Of a stretch of DNA of 64,000 bases, positions 6,886 to 16,589 are shown piece by piece. A program made the translations under genes and the position numbers. The notes below the pieces were generated by a model. The model was not told the DNA's origin, did no database searches, and worked only from the letters and a program-made list of their open reading frames with translations. Source of the DNA: JALHMI01 sp964598535. GTDB lineage: Bacteria; Planctomycetota; Planctomycetia; Pirellulales; PALSA-1355. Within the stretch, counting starts at the first letter, position 1. Every line of letters begins with the position of its first letter. The stretch is taken from positions 162,501 to 226,500 of the forward strand of contig CAZRCI010000003.1 of the NCBI GenBank assembly GCA_964598535.1, written 5' to 3'.

Positions 6886-9504
6886 TTAATCGACGTACAG
6901 AAACTCGTTGGAGCTGACGACCGCGTGGCATAGCTGAGCCAGGGCCATCCGGGCCGGCGGCGCCGCTTTGTCCTCGATCTTCAACGCCGTGGCCTGCTCG
7001 ACAAGTTCCGCGGTTTGCTCGGCAAGAAACTCCTGCGCCGCCTGAACATCCTGCTCGCTTGCCGGCCTGCCATAGGCCAGCAGCCACAGCCGCCGGACCT
7101 GCGCGGCGGGCTCGTCGCCAGCCTCGCGCACGATGCGTTCGGCAAGCGCTTCCGCCTGTGAAACCACAAAGTCGCTATTCATCATCAGCAGGGCCTGCGG
7201 AGCGACCGTCGAGCGATTTCGCTGTTCGCAATTTGGCGACATCACCGGCAAGTCGAACGGTTCCAACATTCCCAGCGGCATCGAACGCCGCACCTGCACA
7301 TAGATGCTCCGGCGAAATTCGTTTTCGCCCAGCGGCACCACCTTGCCCGACGGACGACCGGCCGAATCGCGTGTGTCGACCCCAACGACGATCTGTCCCA
7401 CGTCGTCGGGCATGACCGGCACCGCTTCCCCCAGCATCTTCGCGCTCAGCTTGCCGCTCGCCGCCAGCAGCCAATCGCGAATGGTTTCGGCCTCGAGACG
7501 ACGAACGTTCCCCCGCGCCAGCAGCCGGTTCTCTGGATCCACCGCCTCCAGCTCTGAACGGTGCCGGCTAACCTGACGATAAACGCGGGACGTAACCAGC
7601 ATTCTCAGATGCGTTTTGAGCCGCCATCCGCTTTGCATAAACTCGGCGGCGAGCCAATCAAGTAACTCGGGATGCGAAGGCCGGGCGCCTTGCATTCCAA
7701 AATCGGCGGGCGTATCGACCAGCCCTTCTCCAAACGCGTGCAGCCAGATCCGGTTCACCAGCACGCGCGCCACCAAAGGATGTGCGCCATCGGTCAGATG
7801 CCGGGCATAGGCCAAGCGGCGCCCCGTCGTCGGCAACCCAGGTTCATCCGCCGGAATCGTCCCATCGCGGCCGTTCAAAATCGCCAGCTCGCCGGGTCCG
7901 ATCTCGGCCTTGGGATTATTAAAATCGCCTCGGGCAAACAACTGGGTCACCGATACATGACCGGGCACTTCCGTGAGGCATTGCACGAGATCGTCCGCCG
8001 GCCGGCGAGCCTGCGCCTCGGCGGTTCGTTGGTCCCACGTCTTGTTGAAACCGGTCAACCGATCCGGCAAGTAAAGATAGACCGACCCTCGATTGACGTT
8101 CAGAAACGGATACTCTTTGACGAGCTGTTGCTCCTCGGGCGTGCGATCCTGCTCAGGCTTCTCGCGAGCGGCGCGGGCAAGCGGTTGCACATCGGCCGGA
8201 AGCTTGGCCAGCTCCGCTTCGAACGTCTGCTGCACGAGCGCGTCGAGCTCCTCGGTCCGGCGGCGCGTAAGCTCCTTCAGTTCAGCATCGACGGCGGCCG
8301 CTTGCGCCCGCACGTCGTCCGACCACAAAGAAACCAGCCGTTCTTTGGGTTTGCGCCACTGCTTCCAATCGTACGCGGGTTCGAACAGCGCCCGAAAGCG
8401 GTGATAATCTTCGTGCGAAATCGGATCGTAACGATGCGCATGACACTGGGCGCATCCGACCGACAGGCCCAATAGCGAGCTGGAGACGATCTTGATCGTC
8501 TCGGCCATCACATCGTTGCGAGCTTGGCTTTGATCTTCCGCCGATGTGGTGCCATCAGGCCCCATTCGCAAAAACCCCGTGGCGATCAGGCGGTCCGCCT
8601 CGTCGGACGAGAGATTGCGGTACGGTGGTACAAGCAACTCGTCACCGGCAAGTTGTTCAATAATGAACGTGTTCCAAGGCTTGTCCGCATTGAATGCGCG
8701 AATCACGTAGTCGCGATACTTGTAAGCCCAGGGCCGTTCCAAGTCTCGCAGATCGTATCCGTCGCTGTCCGCGTAGCCCGCCACGTCGAGCCAATGGCGT
8801 GCCCAGCGCTCGCCGAAAGCCGGAGAGGCAAGCAGCCGGTCGACGAGCTGCTCATAGGCGTCCGCGGACGCATCCGCCAGAAAGCGTTCAACCTCTTCCG
8901 GCGTTGGCGGCAGCCCCGTCAGGTCGTAATGCAATCGCCGCAACAGTGTCAGCCGATCCGCCTCGGGCAAGAATTCCAGCCCCTCGCGTTCCAGCCGCGC
9001 AAGCACAAAGGCGTCGATCGGTTGCCGTACGAGTTCGGATCGTTGAATCGCTGGCAGCGCCGGCCGGCGAATCGGCTGGAACGCCCAATGCTCGCGTTCT
9101 TCGTCGCTGAAGGCATCGCCCGGCGGTGGTGCGTCCGGTTCTGCCCGAGCCGCGTGCGCGCCGGCGTCGATCCACCGGGCGATCGTGGCCAGAGCCTCGG
9201 CCGGCAAGGCCTTGCCCGCGGGCGGCATTTCGCCCGCGGCGATGCGTTGATAGAGAACACTCGCCGCGCTGTCACCGGGTACGATCGCCGGCCCCGAGTC
9301 ACCACCGCGTGCAAGCAGCCGGACCAACCGGGTGTCGAGCCCGCCGGCCAGTTCCGGTTCTTCGCCGTGACAATGCCAGCAATGGGCCTTGAGAATCGGC
9401 CGCACGTCGGCCTCGAACGTACTTGGCCCTTGCGACTCGGGAGTCGCGGCGAACAGTTGGCTCGCAAGAGTCACCAGACAGCAGCTAAGCAGAATTCGAC
9501 GCAT
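6886..9504 (-). CDS. PSCyt1 / DUF1549 / DUF1553 domain-containing secreted protein
   Basis: An 872-residue protein from ATG 9504, which begins a clean signal peptide (MRRILLSCCLVTLASQLFA). The frame is open to 9663 upstream, but that part is not signal-like. The planctomycete cytochrome c domain (PSCyt1) follows at about residues 30-120, with heme motif CWHCH and the axial Met in GEMPPAGK. DUF1549 then contains DLTGLPPTPEEVERFL and RWARHWLDVAGYADS. DUF1553 near the C terminus contains RVLVNRIWLHAFGEGLVDTP. A second CxxCH (CAQCH) lies inside DUF1549. It is co-transcribed with the DUF1501 gene. The family is periplasmic and abundant in Planctomycetes, but its reaction is undefined. Confidence 0.93.
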   Translation of the reverse strand: MRRILLSCCLVTLASQLFAATPESQGPSTFEADVRPILKAHCWHCHGEEPELAGGLDTRLVRLLARGGDSGPAIVPGDSAASVLYQRIAAGEMPPAGKALPAEALATIARWIDAGAHAARAEPDAPPPGDAFSDEEREHWAFQPIRRPALPAIQRSELVRQPIDAFVLARLEREGLEFLPEADRLTLLRRLHYDLTGLPPTPEEVERFLADASADAYEQLVDRLLASPAFGERWARHWLDVAGYADSDGYDLRDLERPWAYKYRDYVIRAFNADKPWNTFIIEQLAGDELLVPPYRNLSSDEADRLIATGFLRMGPDGTTSAEDQSQARNDVMAETIKIVSSSLLGLSVGCAQCHAHRYDPISHEDYHRFRALFEPAYDWKQWRKPKERLVSLWSDDVRAQAAAVDAELKELTRRRTEELDALVQQTFEAELAKLPADVQPLARAAREKPEQDRTPEEQQLVKEYPFLNVNRGSVYLYLPDRLTGFNKTWDQRTAEAQARRPADDLVQCLTEVPGHVSVTQLFARGDFNNPKAEIGPGELAILNGRDGTIPADEPGLPTTGRRLAYARHLTDGAHPLVARVLVNRIWLHAFGEGLVDTPADFGMQGARPSHPELLDWLAAEFMQSGWRLKTHLRMLVTSRVYRQVSRHRSELEAVDPENRLLARGNVRRLEAETIRDWLLAASGKLSAKMLGEAVPVMPDDVGQIVVGVDTRDSAGRPSGKVVPLGENEFRRSIYVQVRRSMPLGMLEPFDLPVMSPNCEQRNRSTVAPQALLMMNSDFVVSQAEALAERIVREAGDEPAAQVRRLWLLAYGRPASEQDVQAAQEFLAEQTAELVEQATALKIEDKAAPPARMALAQLCHAVVSSNEFLYVD

Positions 9505-9812
9505 GGCGGTAGCCGCAAGGAAGGAAGCGGAGGGAGGGACGCCAGTGCAGCGAAAATGATTGTACTGCGCCGCGATGCCCCGCTCAACCTCGCGAAACTC
9601 CCCCCGAGCGATCGCGACGCATCCCGCGCCGACCCTGATTCGCCGCCACCCCGTTGCTCCCACACACGGCTCACAACGACTCGGAGCATGGATTGCGAAT
9701 TCCAGCGTCGCTCAGGATCTCCCCGGTCGCGTCCCAAGGCGCGGCCCTGCGGAGCAAGAGACGTTTCGTAACCCTCAGGCATCGCAACGAACGCTCGGAG
9801 CTGCCCGCTCCG
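9505..9812. other. Intergenic region upstream of the PSCyt1-DUF1501 operon
   Basis: These 308 bp lie between the stop of the TolC-like gene and the start of the PSCyt1 gene, both read leftward. I see no convincing gene, hairpin terminator or palindromic operator. It should contain the operon promoter, which I could not place with confidence. Confidence 0.4.
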
Positions 9813-11576
9813 CTATCGCGTACGCCGCCGGCTGGGCGACGCTTCCGCAATGGCCGCTGGTGGCAACGCGTTCGCCGTTGTGGGTGGCAATTCTTCCGCC
9901 GGCGCGCTGCGCGCGTCGGGAACCGGCTGCGGACCAGCGGGCACAGGCTCCCCCGCCGCGCCATCGCCCTCGATTGCGGCCGGCGGTTGATCGCCTACGG
10001 GGGGAAGGGCCTCGCGAATGGGCTCGGCGACGGCTTCCGGACGTGGAACTTCTTCTTGCTGGAAAGCGGGAATATTCACCACGGGCGGCAAGTTGCGGAA
10101 CACGTTCACATTCTCGCCAAGGCGAATCTCCCAACCGCCCCCCAGTGCCCGATACGTTTGGATCAACCCTTGCCCAATCTGGCCTTGTGATTGAGCCCAT
10201 TGGTCCTGCTGTGTGATGAGCGACTGCAAGATGACCGCGTATCGGTTGAAGTCGCCCAACCCCTGCCCCGCGCCTTCTTCATACTGGGCCACAGTTACCG
10301 CCAAGGCGCGATAAGACGCGTTGACCGACTCACCCAACAGCCGGGCACGATCCTGGGCTCGCAAGAACGTCACGATGCCGCTTTCCGCCTCGGCGCTCGC
10401 GTTCACCACCGTATTCTGATAGAAGGTCACCAGTTGATTGAAGCGGGCATCCTGCAAGCGGATGTTGTTCAACAAGCGGCCATAATTCAGCAGGTTCCAC
10501 TGGAATTGCGGACCAATCGCCCCGGTAAACGAGCCTGGCATAATAAGCTGGTCGAGCTGCGCGTTTTGCCAGCCCAAAAAGCCCGTGATCGTAAAGGCGG
10601 GATACAAATCACTCGTGGCGACGCCGATCTGCTCGGCCTGGGCGGCCGCTTCGCGTTCGGCGCGGCGCACGTCGGGGCGACGCCGCAGCAAATCGGCCGG
10701 AACTCCCACCACGATATAGTCGGGCGGAATAGGAATCCCCTGCCGCGGACCGGCGTTCAGCCACGGCTCCAGGTCGACCGATGGCCGCCCCAGCAAGGCA
10801 CACAGCCGGTTTTCCGTGGTGCGCAAATCGATCCGAAGCTGCGCGATCTGTGCCTGGCTTTGCCGCAGGTCGCTTTCGGCCTGAGCGCGGTCGAGCTCCG
10901 TGACCCCGGCGAAGCCTTCGCGCAGCCGCAAGTCGATAAAATCAAACACGTCTTGCTGCACGACAATCACGTTTTCCAGCAACTCGATGCGGCGCTGCAA
11001 CGTGCGGATCTGAACATAGGCACTCGCCACGTCGGCCAACAGCGTGACCAAAATGTCGTCGTAGTTGAACACCGAGGCGTCCAACGTCGCCTCGGCGGAA
11101 ATGATCGCACGGCGATAACGCCCCCAGAAGTCGAGTTCCCAGGCCAGATTGAACCCAAGATCCCAGGTTTCCGAGTAGATATTCTGCACGGCGCGGCGCA
11201 CGTAGCCGGCGTCCATGTTCTGCTGCTGCGGAAAGAAGTTGCCCACCGCGATCCCGTACTGCGCGCGTGCCGCGAGGATGCGGAAACCGGCCTCGCGCAG
11301 GGTGAGGTTCTGCTGGTAGGCGTCGACCATGATGTTGTTCAACATCGGATCGTCGAACGCTGCCCACCATGCGGACAGATCGCCCTCCTCGGTGCGCAGC
11401 CGGATATCGTTCTCGTCGATCCAACGAGGAGCAACGGGCGCCGTCGGCGTCAGGTATTGCGGCCCAACCTTGAAGCCGTTGCTAACATAGTCGCGCAAGT
11501 TCGTGCAACCGCACGACGCGAGCGCGCACATGACTGTCAACGCCTTAACGGCGGATCGTAGTCGCCAAAGGAACAT
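9813..11576 (-). CDS. TolC/NodT-family outer-membrane efflux lipoprotein
   Basis: A 587-residue protein with a lipoprotein signal: hydrophobic stretch and lipobox LASCGC, lipidation near residue 24. The family region GFKVGPQYLTPTAPVAPRW follows; GPxYxxPxxPxPxxW is the NodT/OprM signature. Two outer-membrane efflux repeats follow, with long amphipathic helices (FWGRYRRAIISAEATLD and RRRPDVRRAEREAAAQAEQIGVA). The last 100 or so residues form an unusual Pro/Ala-rich tail not needed for the barrel. Upstream on the same strand are MacB-like and HlyD-like genes, so this is probably the outer-membrane exit of that pump. The substrate is unknown. Confidence 0.9.
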   Translation of the reverse strand: MFLWRLRSAVKALTVMCALASCGCTNLRDYVSNGFKVGPQYLTPTAPVAPRWIDENDIRLRTEEGDLSAWWAAFDDPMLNNIMVDAYQQNLTLREAGFRILAARAQYGIAVGNFFPQQQNMDAGYVRRAVQNIYSETWDLGFNLAWELDFWGRYRRAIISAEATLDASVFNYDDILVTLLADVASAYVQIRTLQRRIELLENVIVVQQDVFDFIDLRLREGFAGVTELDRAQAESDLRQSQAQIAQLRIDLRTTENRLCALLGRPSVDLEPWLNAGPRQGIPIPPDYIVVGVPADLLRRRPDVRRAEREAAAQAEQIGVATSDLYPAFTITGFLGWQNAQLDQLIMPGSFTGAIGPQFQWNLLNYGRLLNNIRLQDARFNQLVTFYQNTVVNASAEAESGIVTFLRAQDRARLLGESVNASYRALAVTVAQYEEGAGQGLGDFNRYAVILQSLITQQDQWAQSQGQIGQGLIQTYRALGGGWEIRLGENVNVFRNLPPVVNIPAFQQEEVPRPEAVAEPIREALPPVGDQPPAAIEGDGAAGEPVPAGPQPVPDARSAPAEELPPTTANALPPAAIAEASPSRRRTR

Positions 11577-11933
11577 TCCGTTGATCCTGCGGACACGCGC
11601 GGCCTGGGCATTTGATGAACAAACGACGGCTCGGCTGGCGTCAATTCATGACGAAGGGAGAGTGGACACGACGTGATCGAAGAGAGGACGGGAGGATGGC
11701 GCAAGCCCCCTGCCGGGCGTGCCGCGCCAACCAGCACCGCTGGTGTTATCGTCGCGACCGCACCCTCGGAGTGCGTTTTAAACGCGCCGTACGGTACAAC
11801 CGTTACGCGCGTTACAGATTAACGCCCCGGGAGGCCCGCGCCCGACTCAAATGGCCTGCCGCTAGCGGCACCTCCACGAGGCCGCAAAAGGCCACGACCG
11901 ACCTGTTGCAGCAGGCCTGCTAGCGGCTCGCGA
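11577..11933. other. Intergenic gap between macB-like and tolC-like genes
   Basis: These 357 bp separate the two efflux genes. No protein-like frame, strong terminator or clear promoter was seen. The gap is long for one operon, so the TolC-like gene may have its own promoter. Confidence 0.4.
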
Positions 11934-14432
11934 TTACTCGTAGCGCAGAGCATCGATCGGGTCCAGGCGCGAGGCTTTCCACGCCGGATAAAAACCGAAC
12001 GCGATGCCCACCCCCGCCGAGACGACAAACGCCGCGACAATGGCCGGAATCGACGCGGACACCGGCCAGCGCAAAAAGAACCACACCAGCAACGTGGCCC
12101 CGCGCCCCAGCAGGATTCCCAGCGCGCCGCCAAAGAGGCACAAGACGACCGACTCGATCAAGAATTGCCGCAGAATATGCTTTGCGCGGGCACCCACCGC
12201 CATCCGCAGACCGATCTCCCGCGTTCGTTCGGTGACTGAGACCAACATAATGTTCATGATGCCCACGCCGCCCACGGCCAGCGAGATCATGGCCACGATC
12301 ATGAGCAGGCCGCCCATCATCTTGGTCATCGACGACATGGCGTTGATGATTTCGGCCATGTCCCGGATCGCGAAGTCATCATCCCCGCCGTTTTGAATCC
12401 GATGCCGCTCGCGCAATAGCTCGGATACTTCCTCGATCGCGTCCTTAGCCCGATCGGCCGAGGCGGCCTTCACCAGGATCATGTCGACATTCGTAAAGCG
12501 AATCGGCATGGGGGTATTCGCCTTTTGCGAGATCGACTGCTCGGGATATAGCTTGGTGGCTCCCGGATATAGTTGATTGAGGGAGTTCACCTTGTCATAG
12601 CCGGGAGTGCTGGACGCCGAAGACGCCAACGCCGCGGCCGCGGATCCGCCAGTGATCCGATACTTCATCGTGGTCCAGGGAGTGATCAGAATGTCGTCCT
12701 GATCCATGCCCATCATGCTGCCGCCCTTGCGGCCGAGCACTCCCACGACGCGAAGCGAAACATTATTCACTCGAACGTCCTGGCCCACGGGCGACTCGCC
12801 TTGGAACAGTTCCTTGGCCAGCGTCAGCCCAATCACGCAGACCTTGTTGCTGGCCAGCACGTCGCGTTCGGTGAACATCTCTCCCTCGTGCATCTCCGTC
12901 CAGTCGCGAACGACGAGATAGTCGGGAGCGGTGCCATTTAAATTGGCCGGAATCCAGTTGCGATTCTGAAATACAACCTGACCGCTCCCCTGCACGACCG
13001 GCGCCACGGCGACGACCGACGGACATTGTTCCGCGATCTGCTCGGCATCCTCAGGCGTCAGCGTTTTTTCGCTCCCCGTGCCCCAACTAACACCACCACT
13101 CGCGGCGGCGCCCGACTGCACGATCAGCATGTTGGCGCCCATGCTGGACATGGTCTTGATCAATTGTTCCCGCGAACCGGAGCTGATCTCGAAGATGGCA
13201 ATCACGGCCGAGACGCCGATGATGATGCCGAGCGTGGTCAGCGCCGAACGCATTTTGTTGCGGCGCAGCGCGCCAAACGACGTACGAATCGAGGCCGGTA
13301 TCAATGCCGCCGCCCATCCCGCGGCCATCCGCCGCCGGGCGAGCGGATGCACCGCCGCGAGCGAACCAGGATCCTCCTCGGCCGGCGCGTCGACTGCCTG
13401 GGCCATCGGTGCGGTAGCCCCGGCCAACCGCCGAGCACGCGATCGGGCCGGCGCTGCCACGCTGGTAGCAACGGCTTCGTCCCCTCCGTCCGTAGCCGGC
13501 CGGTCAGTCCACATGACCGTATGACTACCGGCCGGTGTTCCAACGTCATCGGCGCCGAGCTCATCGTCCGATGCAAGCGGTTCGCGTGTTTCGTGACTGC
13601 TTGCGGCATGGACGTTGCCCTTCGTATGCCCACTGCCCTTCGTATGCCCACTGCCCTTCGTATGCCCATTGCTGCCTTGCGAATGGACGCCGCCCGATCC
13701 TAGAACGGGCACATGCGGCGCGGGCAAAATCACATGCTTGCCGAGCGGACGCGTTTCGTCCTCCTCGATCAAACCGTCTTTGACGTGGATCACCCGATGC
13801 GCATAATCTGCCACCTTCGGATCGTGAGTAACAATGATGACGGTCAATCCCTGGGCGTTCAGTTCCTGGAACATCTCTAGGATCTCGACGCTCGTCTTCG
13901 AGTCGAGATTTCCCGTTGGCTCGTCTCCCAAAAGCACGGCCGGATCATTGATCAGCGCGCGGGCGATCGCCACGCGTTGCTGTTGCCCACCCGACATCTG
14001 CGCCGGCACATGATCCAATCGGTCCTCCAGGCCAACGCGTTCGAGTAGCATCAGCGAACGAGCCGTGGCCTGGCTCGGAGTGCGCCGTTTCGTGGAATAG
14101 TCGAGTGGCATGAGCACATTGCTGACCGCGGTAGTTCGGGCGAGCAGGTTGAAGCTTTGAAACACGAACCCCAGCTTCGCCGTCCGCACCAAGGCGCGCG
14201 CGTCCGATCCGAGGCGGCTGATCTCTTGGCCATCGAGCCAATACTCTCCGGAGGTAGGGCGATCGAGGCAGCCCAGAATGTTCATCAGCGTCGTCTTGCC
14301 GGAACCGGACGCCCCCATCAGAGCGACCAGTTCCCCGCGTCGAATCGAAAGCGAAACTCCGCGCAAGACCGGCACGTCGATCTCTCCGACGTGATAGGTC
14401 TTTGTGATGTTTTCGCAGCGGATTAGTTCCAT
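11934..14432 (-). CDS. MacB-like ABC transporter, fused ATPase and permease
   Basis: An 832-residue protein. The ATP-binding domain (residues 1-230) has Walker A GASGSGKTT, Q-loop FVFQSFN, signature MSGGQQQR and Walker B AVLLGDEPTGNLDS. A long hydrophilic linker follows (about 235-390) with three GHTKGS-type repeats. The MacB permease part has a first membrane helix (MRSALTTLGIIIGVSAVIAIF), a large periplasmic domain and three C-terminal helices, including GGVGIMNIMLVSVTERTREIGLR, the MacB/FtsX hallmark. MacB family proteins power tripartite export of peptides, macrolides or lipoproteins with a HlyD adaptor and TolC, both present here. The linker is longer than usual. Confidence 0.92.
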   Translation of the reverse strand: MELIRCENITKTYHVGEIDVPVLRGVSLSIRRGELVALMGASGSGKTTLMNILGCLDRPTSGEYWLDGQEISRLGSDARALVRTAKLGFVFQSFNLLARTTAVSNVLMPLDYSTKRRTPSQATARSLMLLERVGLEDRLDHVPAQMSGGQQQRVAIARALINDPAVLLGDEPTGNLDSKTSVEILEMFQELNAQGLTVIIVTHDPKVADYAHRVIHVKDGLIEEDETRPLGKHVILPAPHVPVLGSGGVHSQGSNGHTKGSGHTKGSGHTKGNVHAASSHETREPLASDDELGADDVGTPAGSHTVMWTDRPATDGGDEAVATSVAAPARSRARRLAGATAPMAQAVDAPAEEDPGSLAAVHPLARRRMAAGWAAALIPASIRTSFGALRRNKMRSALTTLGIIIGVSAVIAIFEISSGSREQLIKTMSSMGANMLIVQSGAAASGGVSWGTGSEKTLTPEDAEQIAEQCPSVVAVAPVVQGSGQVVFQNRNWIPANLNGTAPDYLVVRDWTEMHEGEMFTERDVLASNKVCVIGLTLAKELFQGESPVGQDVRVNNVSLRVVGVLGRKGGSMMGMDQDDILITPWTTMKYRITGGSAAAALASSASSTPGYDKVNSLNQLYPGATKLYPEQSISQKANTPMPIRFTNVDMILVKAASADRAKDAIEEVSELLRERHRIQNGGDDDFAIRDMAEIINAMSSMTKMMGGLLMIVAMISLAVGGVGIMNIMLVSVTERTREIGLRMAVGARAKHILRQFLIESVVLCLFGGALGILLGRGATLLVWFFLRWPVSASIPAIVAAFVVSAGVGIAFGFYPAWKASRLDPIDALRYE
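13620..13673 (-). repeat. Three tandem 18-bp repeats inside the macB-like linker
   Basis: Three in-frame copies (13620-13637, 13638-13655, 13656-13673) encode a repeated GHTKGS-like unit. The first two copies are identical and the third differs near its end. This is a recent in-frame expansion in a disordered linker; length may vary between strains. Confidence 0.9.
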
Positions 14433-14457
14433 GCTCGCGACGCTCTCGGGGAAAAGT

Positions 14458-15930
14458 TTAGATCTTCTTCTTGGACTTACCGCGGAGGCGCGGAGGCGCG
14501 AGCGGATTGTTCGTTTCCGAGGAAACCTCGGCGACCTCCTCGCCCAGCACCACTTCCATGCCGGGTTCGAGATCCCCCGAAACCACCTCGGACACCAATC
14601 CGTCCGTCAAGCCGATGGTCACATCGACCGGATAAACCTTGTTACCGGTTCGCACCCATACGCGCCGCAGCGAGGTTTTGGCCTTAGCCGCGTCCGCGAC
14701 GCTTTTCGCCACGCCATCTCTCTCCCCCGCTGCGTCGGCATCGGCCGTCAGCACATCCGAGGTCTCGGTGTCCTCCGCGCCGTCTTCTCCGCCCACCGCG
14801 TCGGCGGTCTCCAAACTGGGGGTGTCTTCGGGCTGCTGTCCCGAGGGCGAAGTGATAAGCTCCGGCCGCGGCTTGTAGCGCAGAGCCGAATTCGGCACCA
14901 AAATCGCGTCCGGACGACGCTTGATTTCGAACTCGACGCGTGCCGAAAGGTACGGCAGCAACTTCAGGTCTTCGTTCGGCGTCGTCACGATCACGCGATA
15001 GACCACGACGTGATTCTGCATCTCGGCATTCAGCCGAACCTCGGAAATCTCGCCGTGAAACGTATCGCCCGGAAAAGCATCCACCGTGAAGCGTACCGGC
15101 TGACCAACGCGTAGTTGCCCGATGTCCGCTTCATTGACGGCGGTCCAGATTTCCATCCGCCGCAGATCCTGCGCGATCAGGAACAAGCTGGGGGCGTTCA
15201 AACTAGCCACGACCGTTTGCCCGATGTTCACCCGACGGTCGATGATCGTGCCGTCCACGGGCGAAGTGATCGTCGTGTAGTCGAGATTCGTTTTGGCCGA
15301 GAAAACGGTCGCCTTGGCTTGCTCGACCGAAGCCTTGTTAACGTTCACGTTGGCTTCGGCGATCTCGTAGTTCGCCTTGGCAAGAATATAGTCGGCGTCC
15401 GAAATTCCCTTGATGGTCGTCGGCGTGGGCATCTGATTTCCAACTCGATTGAGCGACGCCAGCGAAGATCCGGACTGAAGCTTGACGTCACGCAACCGCT
15501 GCGCGCGTTCCCATTCCGCCTTGGTTTGCGTAAGCCGAGCTTCGGCCTGCATCAAGTCCGCTTCCGCGCGTGCCTGCGAAGCCAAGGCCTGATCGTAGGT
15601 GGCCTGGAACAAGGCCGGGTCGATCTGCGCCAACAGGTCCCCCTGCTTCACTATGCTGTTATAGTCAACGTGCTTGCCCTGGTACTTGGGGTCCGTCGCG
15701 CCGCGCGGGTCAAGGCCGAGCTCTTTGATGCGTCCCATGACCTGAGCGCCGACGTCGACAACCTCCTCCGGTTCGAGCGTCCCGGTGGCGCTGATCGTCA
15801 CCGTCAGTTCGCCGCGTTCAACCTCCGCGGTGCGCAAGTTGGGAGGCGCCTCGGCGCGCAGGTACTTCGTATAGTAGAAAGCCCCGCCGCCAATGGCCGC
15901 GAGAAGCAAAATGACAATCGTGGTGCGCAT
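14458..15930 (-). CDS. HlyD/MacA-like periplasmic adaptor subunit
   Basis: A 490-residue membrane-fusion protein. An N-terminal membrane anchor (IVILLLAAIGGGAFYYTKYL) is followed by the first half-lipoyl motif (VTISATGTLEPEEVVDVGAQVMGRI). A long coiled coil spans about residues 90-220. The second half-lipoyl region (YTTITSPVDGTIIDRRVNIGQTV) and beta-barrel domain come next. The C-terminal part has an inserted acidic Asp/Glu/Ala-rich segment (about residues 360-410) before the last membrane-proximal domain. It starts 28 bp after marR stops and ends 25 bp before macB starts, so the three are one operon. It would couple the MacB pump to the TolC channel. Confidence 0.9.
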   Translation of the reverse strand: MRTTIVILLLAAIGGGAFYYTKYLRAEAPPNLRTAEVERGELTVTISATGTLEPEEVVDVGAQVMGRIKELGLDPRGATDPKYQGKHVDYNSIVKQGDLLAQIDPALFQATYDQALASQARAEADLMQAEARLTQTKAEWERAQRLRDVKLQSGSSLASLNRVGNQMPTPTTIKGISDADYILAKANYEIAEANVNVNKASVEQAKATVFSAKTNLDYTTITSPVDGTIIDRRVNIGQTVVASLNAPSLFLIAQDLRRMEIWTAVNEADIGQLRVGQPVRFTVDAFPGDTFHGEISEVRLNAEMQNHVVVYRVIVTTPNEDLKLLPYLSARVEFEIKRRPDAILVPNSALRYKPRPELITSPSGQQPEDTPSLETADAVGGEDGAEDTETSDVLTADADAAGERDGVAKSVADAAKAKTSLRRVWVRTGNKVYPVDVTIGLTDGLVSEVVSGDLEPGMEVVLGEEVAEVSSETNNPLAPPRLRGKSKKKI

Positions 15931-15958
15931 CGTTATAAGCGTCTACGTAGCTAGGTTG

Positions 15959-16462
15959 TTACTCGTTCGCGCCGCCCAGTTCTTGAGCTGCGGCGCCGAA
16001 CAACTTCAGGGCCTCAAGCACCACCAGGCGGTCCGCCGTTGAAAGCTGATCGAGAATCTCCTGCACGCGCTCGATCCGCCGCTCCTCGCGCTCGCGAAGC
16101 AGCTTACGTGCCCGGGCCGTAAGCTCCAGACTTCGCACCCGTCGGTCCTCACCCACCGCGCCGCGCGTTACCATTCCCGCCGCTTCCAGCCGATCGGCGA
16201 TCTGCGTAATCGCGCTCTGCGACACGCCCAATTCGATGCTCAACTCCTTCATCGATCGCGGACTTTCGAAGAGTGCCGCGCAAACCCGAAATTGACGAAG
16301 CGGCATATCCGACGCCGCGTCATCATGGACCAAAATGCGCCGCCCGATGATCTTGAAGATCCCATCAATCGCACAAGCCTGGCCGCGCGTCGATGGCTCT
16401 GACGATTTCGTGAAGTCTGGCGTCACGCCAGCACGGCGACGGATCTGGGCAGTTTGATTCAT
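15959..16462 (-). CDS. MarR family transcriptional regulator
   Basis: A 167-residue winged-helix protein. The recognition region is MKELSIELGVSQSAITQIADRLEAAGMVTR (given as fact of position, residues about 71-100), followed by the wing with the conserved DRR (GEDRRVRSLELT). Dimerisation helices lie at both ends. It is the first gene of the HlyD-MacB efflux operon, and a perfect 14-bp palindrome overlaps its promoter (16482-16495). The obvious model is autorepression relieved by a pump substrate. The predicted promoter leaves almost no leader, so the mRNA may start at or near the ATG. Confidence 0.9.
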   Translation of the reverse strand: MNQTAQIRRRAGVTPDFTKSSEPSTRGQACAIDGIFKIIGRRILVHDDAASDMPLRQFRVCAALFESPRSMKELSIELGVSQSAITQIADRLEAAGMVTRGAVGEDRRVRSLELTARARKLLREREERRIERVQEILDQLSTADRLVVLEALKLFGAAAQELGGANE

Positions 16463-16468
16463 GCCCCT

Positions 16469-16497
16469 ATATTATTAATCCGTCTTAATTAAGACAA
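16469..16497 (-). promoter_or_regulatory. Predicted promoter of the marR-hlyD-macB operon
   Basis: On the minus strand, TTGTCT (16497-16492) and TAATAT (16474-16469) are separated by exactly 17 nt. Only 6 nt lie between the -10 box and the ATG at 16462, which suggests a leaderless transcript. Motif-based prediction. Confidence 0.5.
16482..16495. promoter_or_regulatory. MarR-type operator palindrome
   Basis: GTCTTAATTAAGAC is a perfect 14-bp palindrome covering part of the -35 box and the spacer of the predicted promoter. Its position 20 bp before the marR start fits binding by the product of that gene. Confidence 0.7.
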
Positions 16498-16551
16498 GAT
16501 GAAGCAAGCTCCCCGTGGCCCAAGATCTCTTCCAAATGGCCGCACACCAAT

Positions 16552-16589
16552 AAAAAACCCACTCGGCGCGGGGCAGCAACGCGAGTGGG
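16552..16589 (-). terminator. Rho-independent terminator, minus strand
   Basis: Arms CCCACTCG (16558-16565) and CGAGTGGG (16582-16589) form an 8-bp stem. On the minus strand the stem is followed directly by a run of six T (complement of 16552-16557). It would end transcripts from the gene at 16836-18488, about 250 bp after its stop, and insulate the marR promoter. Confidence 0.65.

Noticed and set aside
9505..9663. N-terminal extension of the PSCyt1 protein to 9663
   Set aside because: The 53 extra residues are not signal-like, while ATG 9504 starts a clean signal peptide.
13620..13673. CRISPR-like array
   Set aside because: Repeats are directly adjacent without spacers and are in frame within a protein linker.
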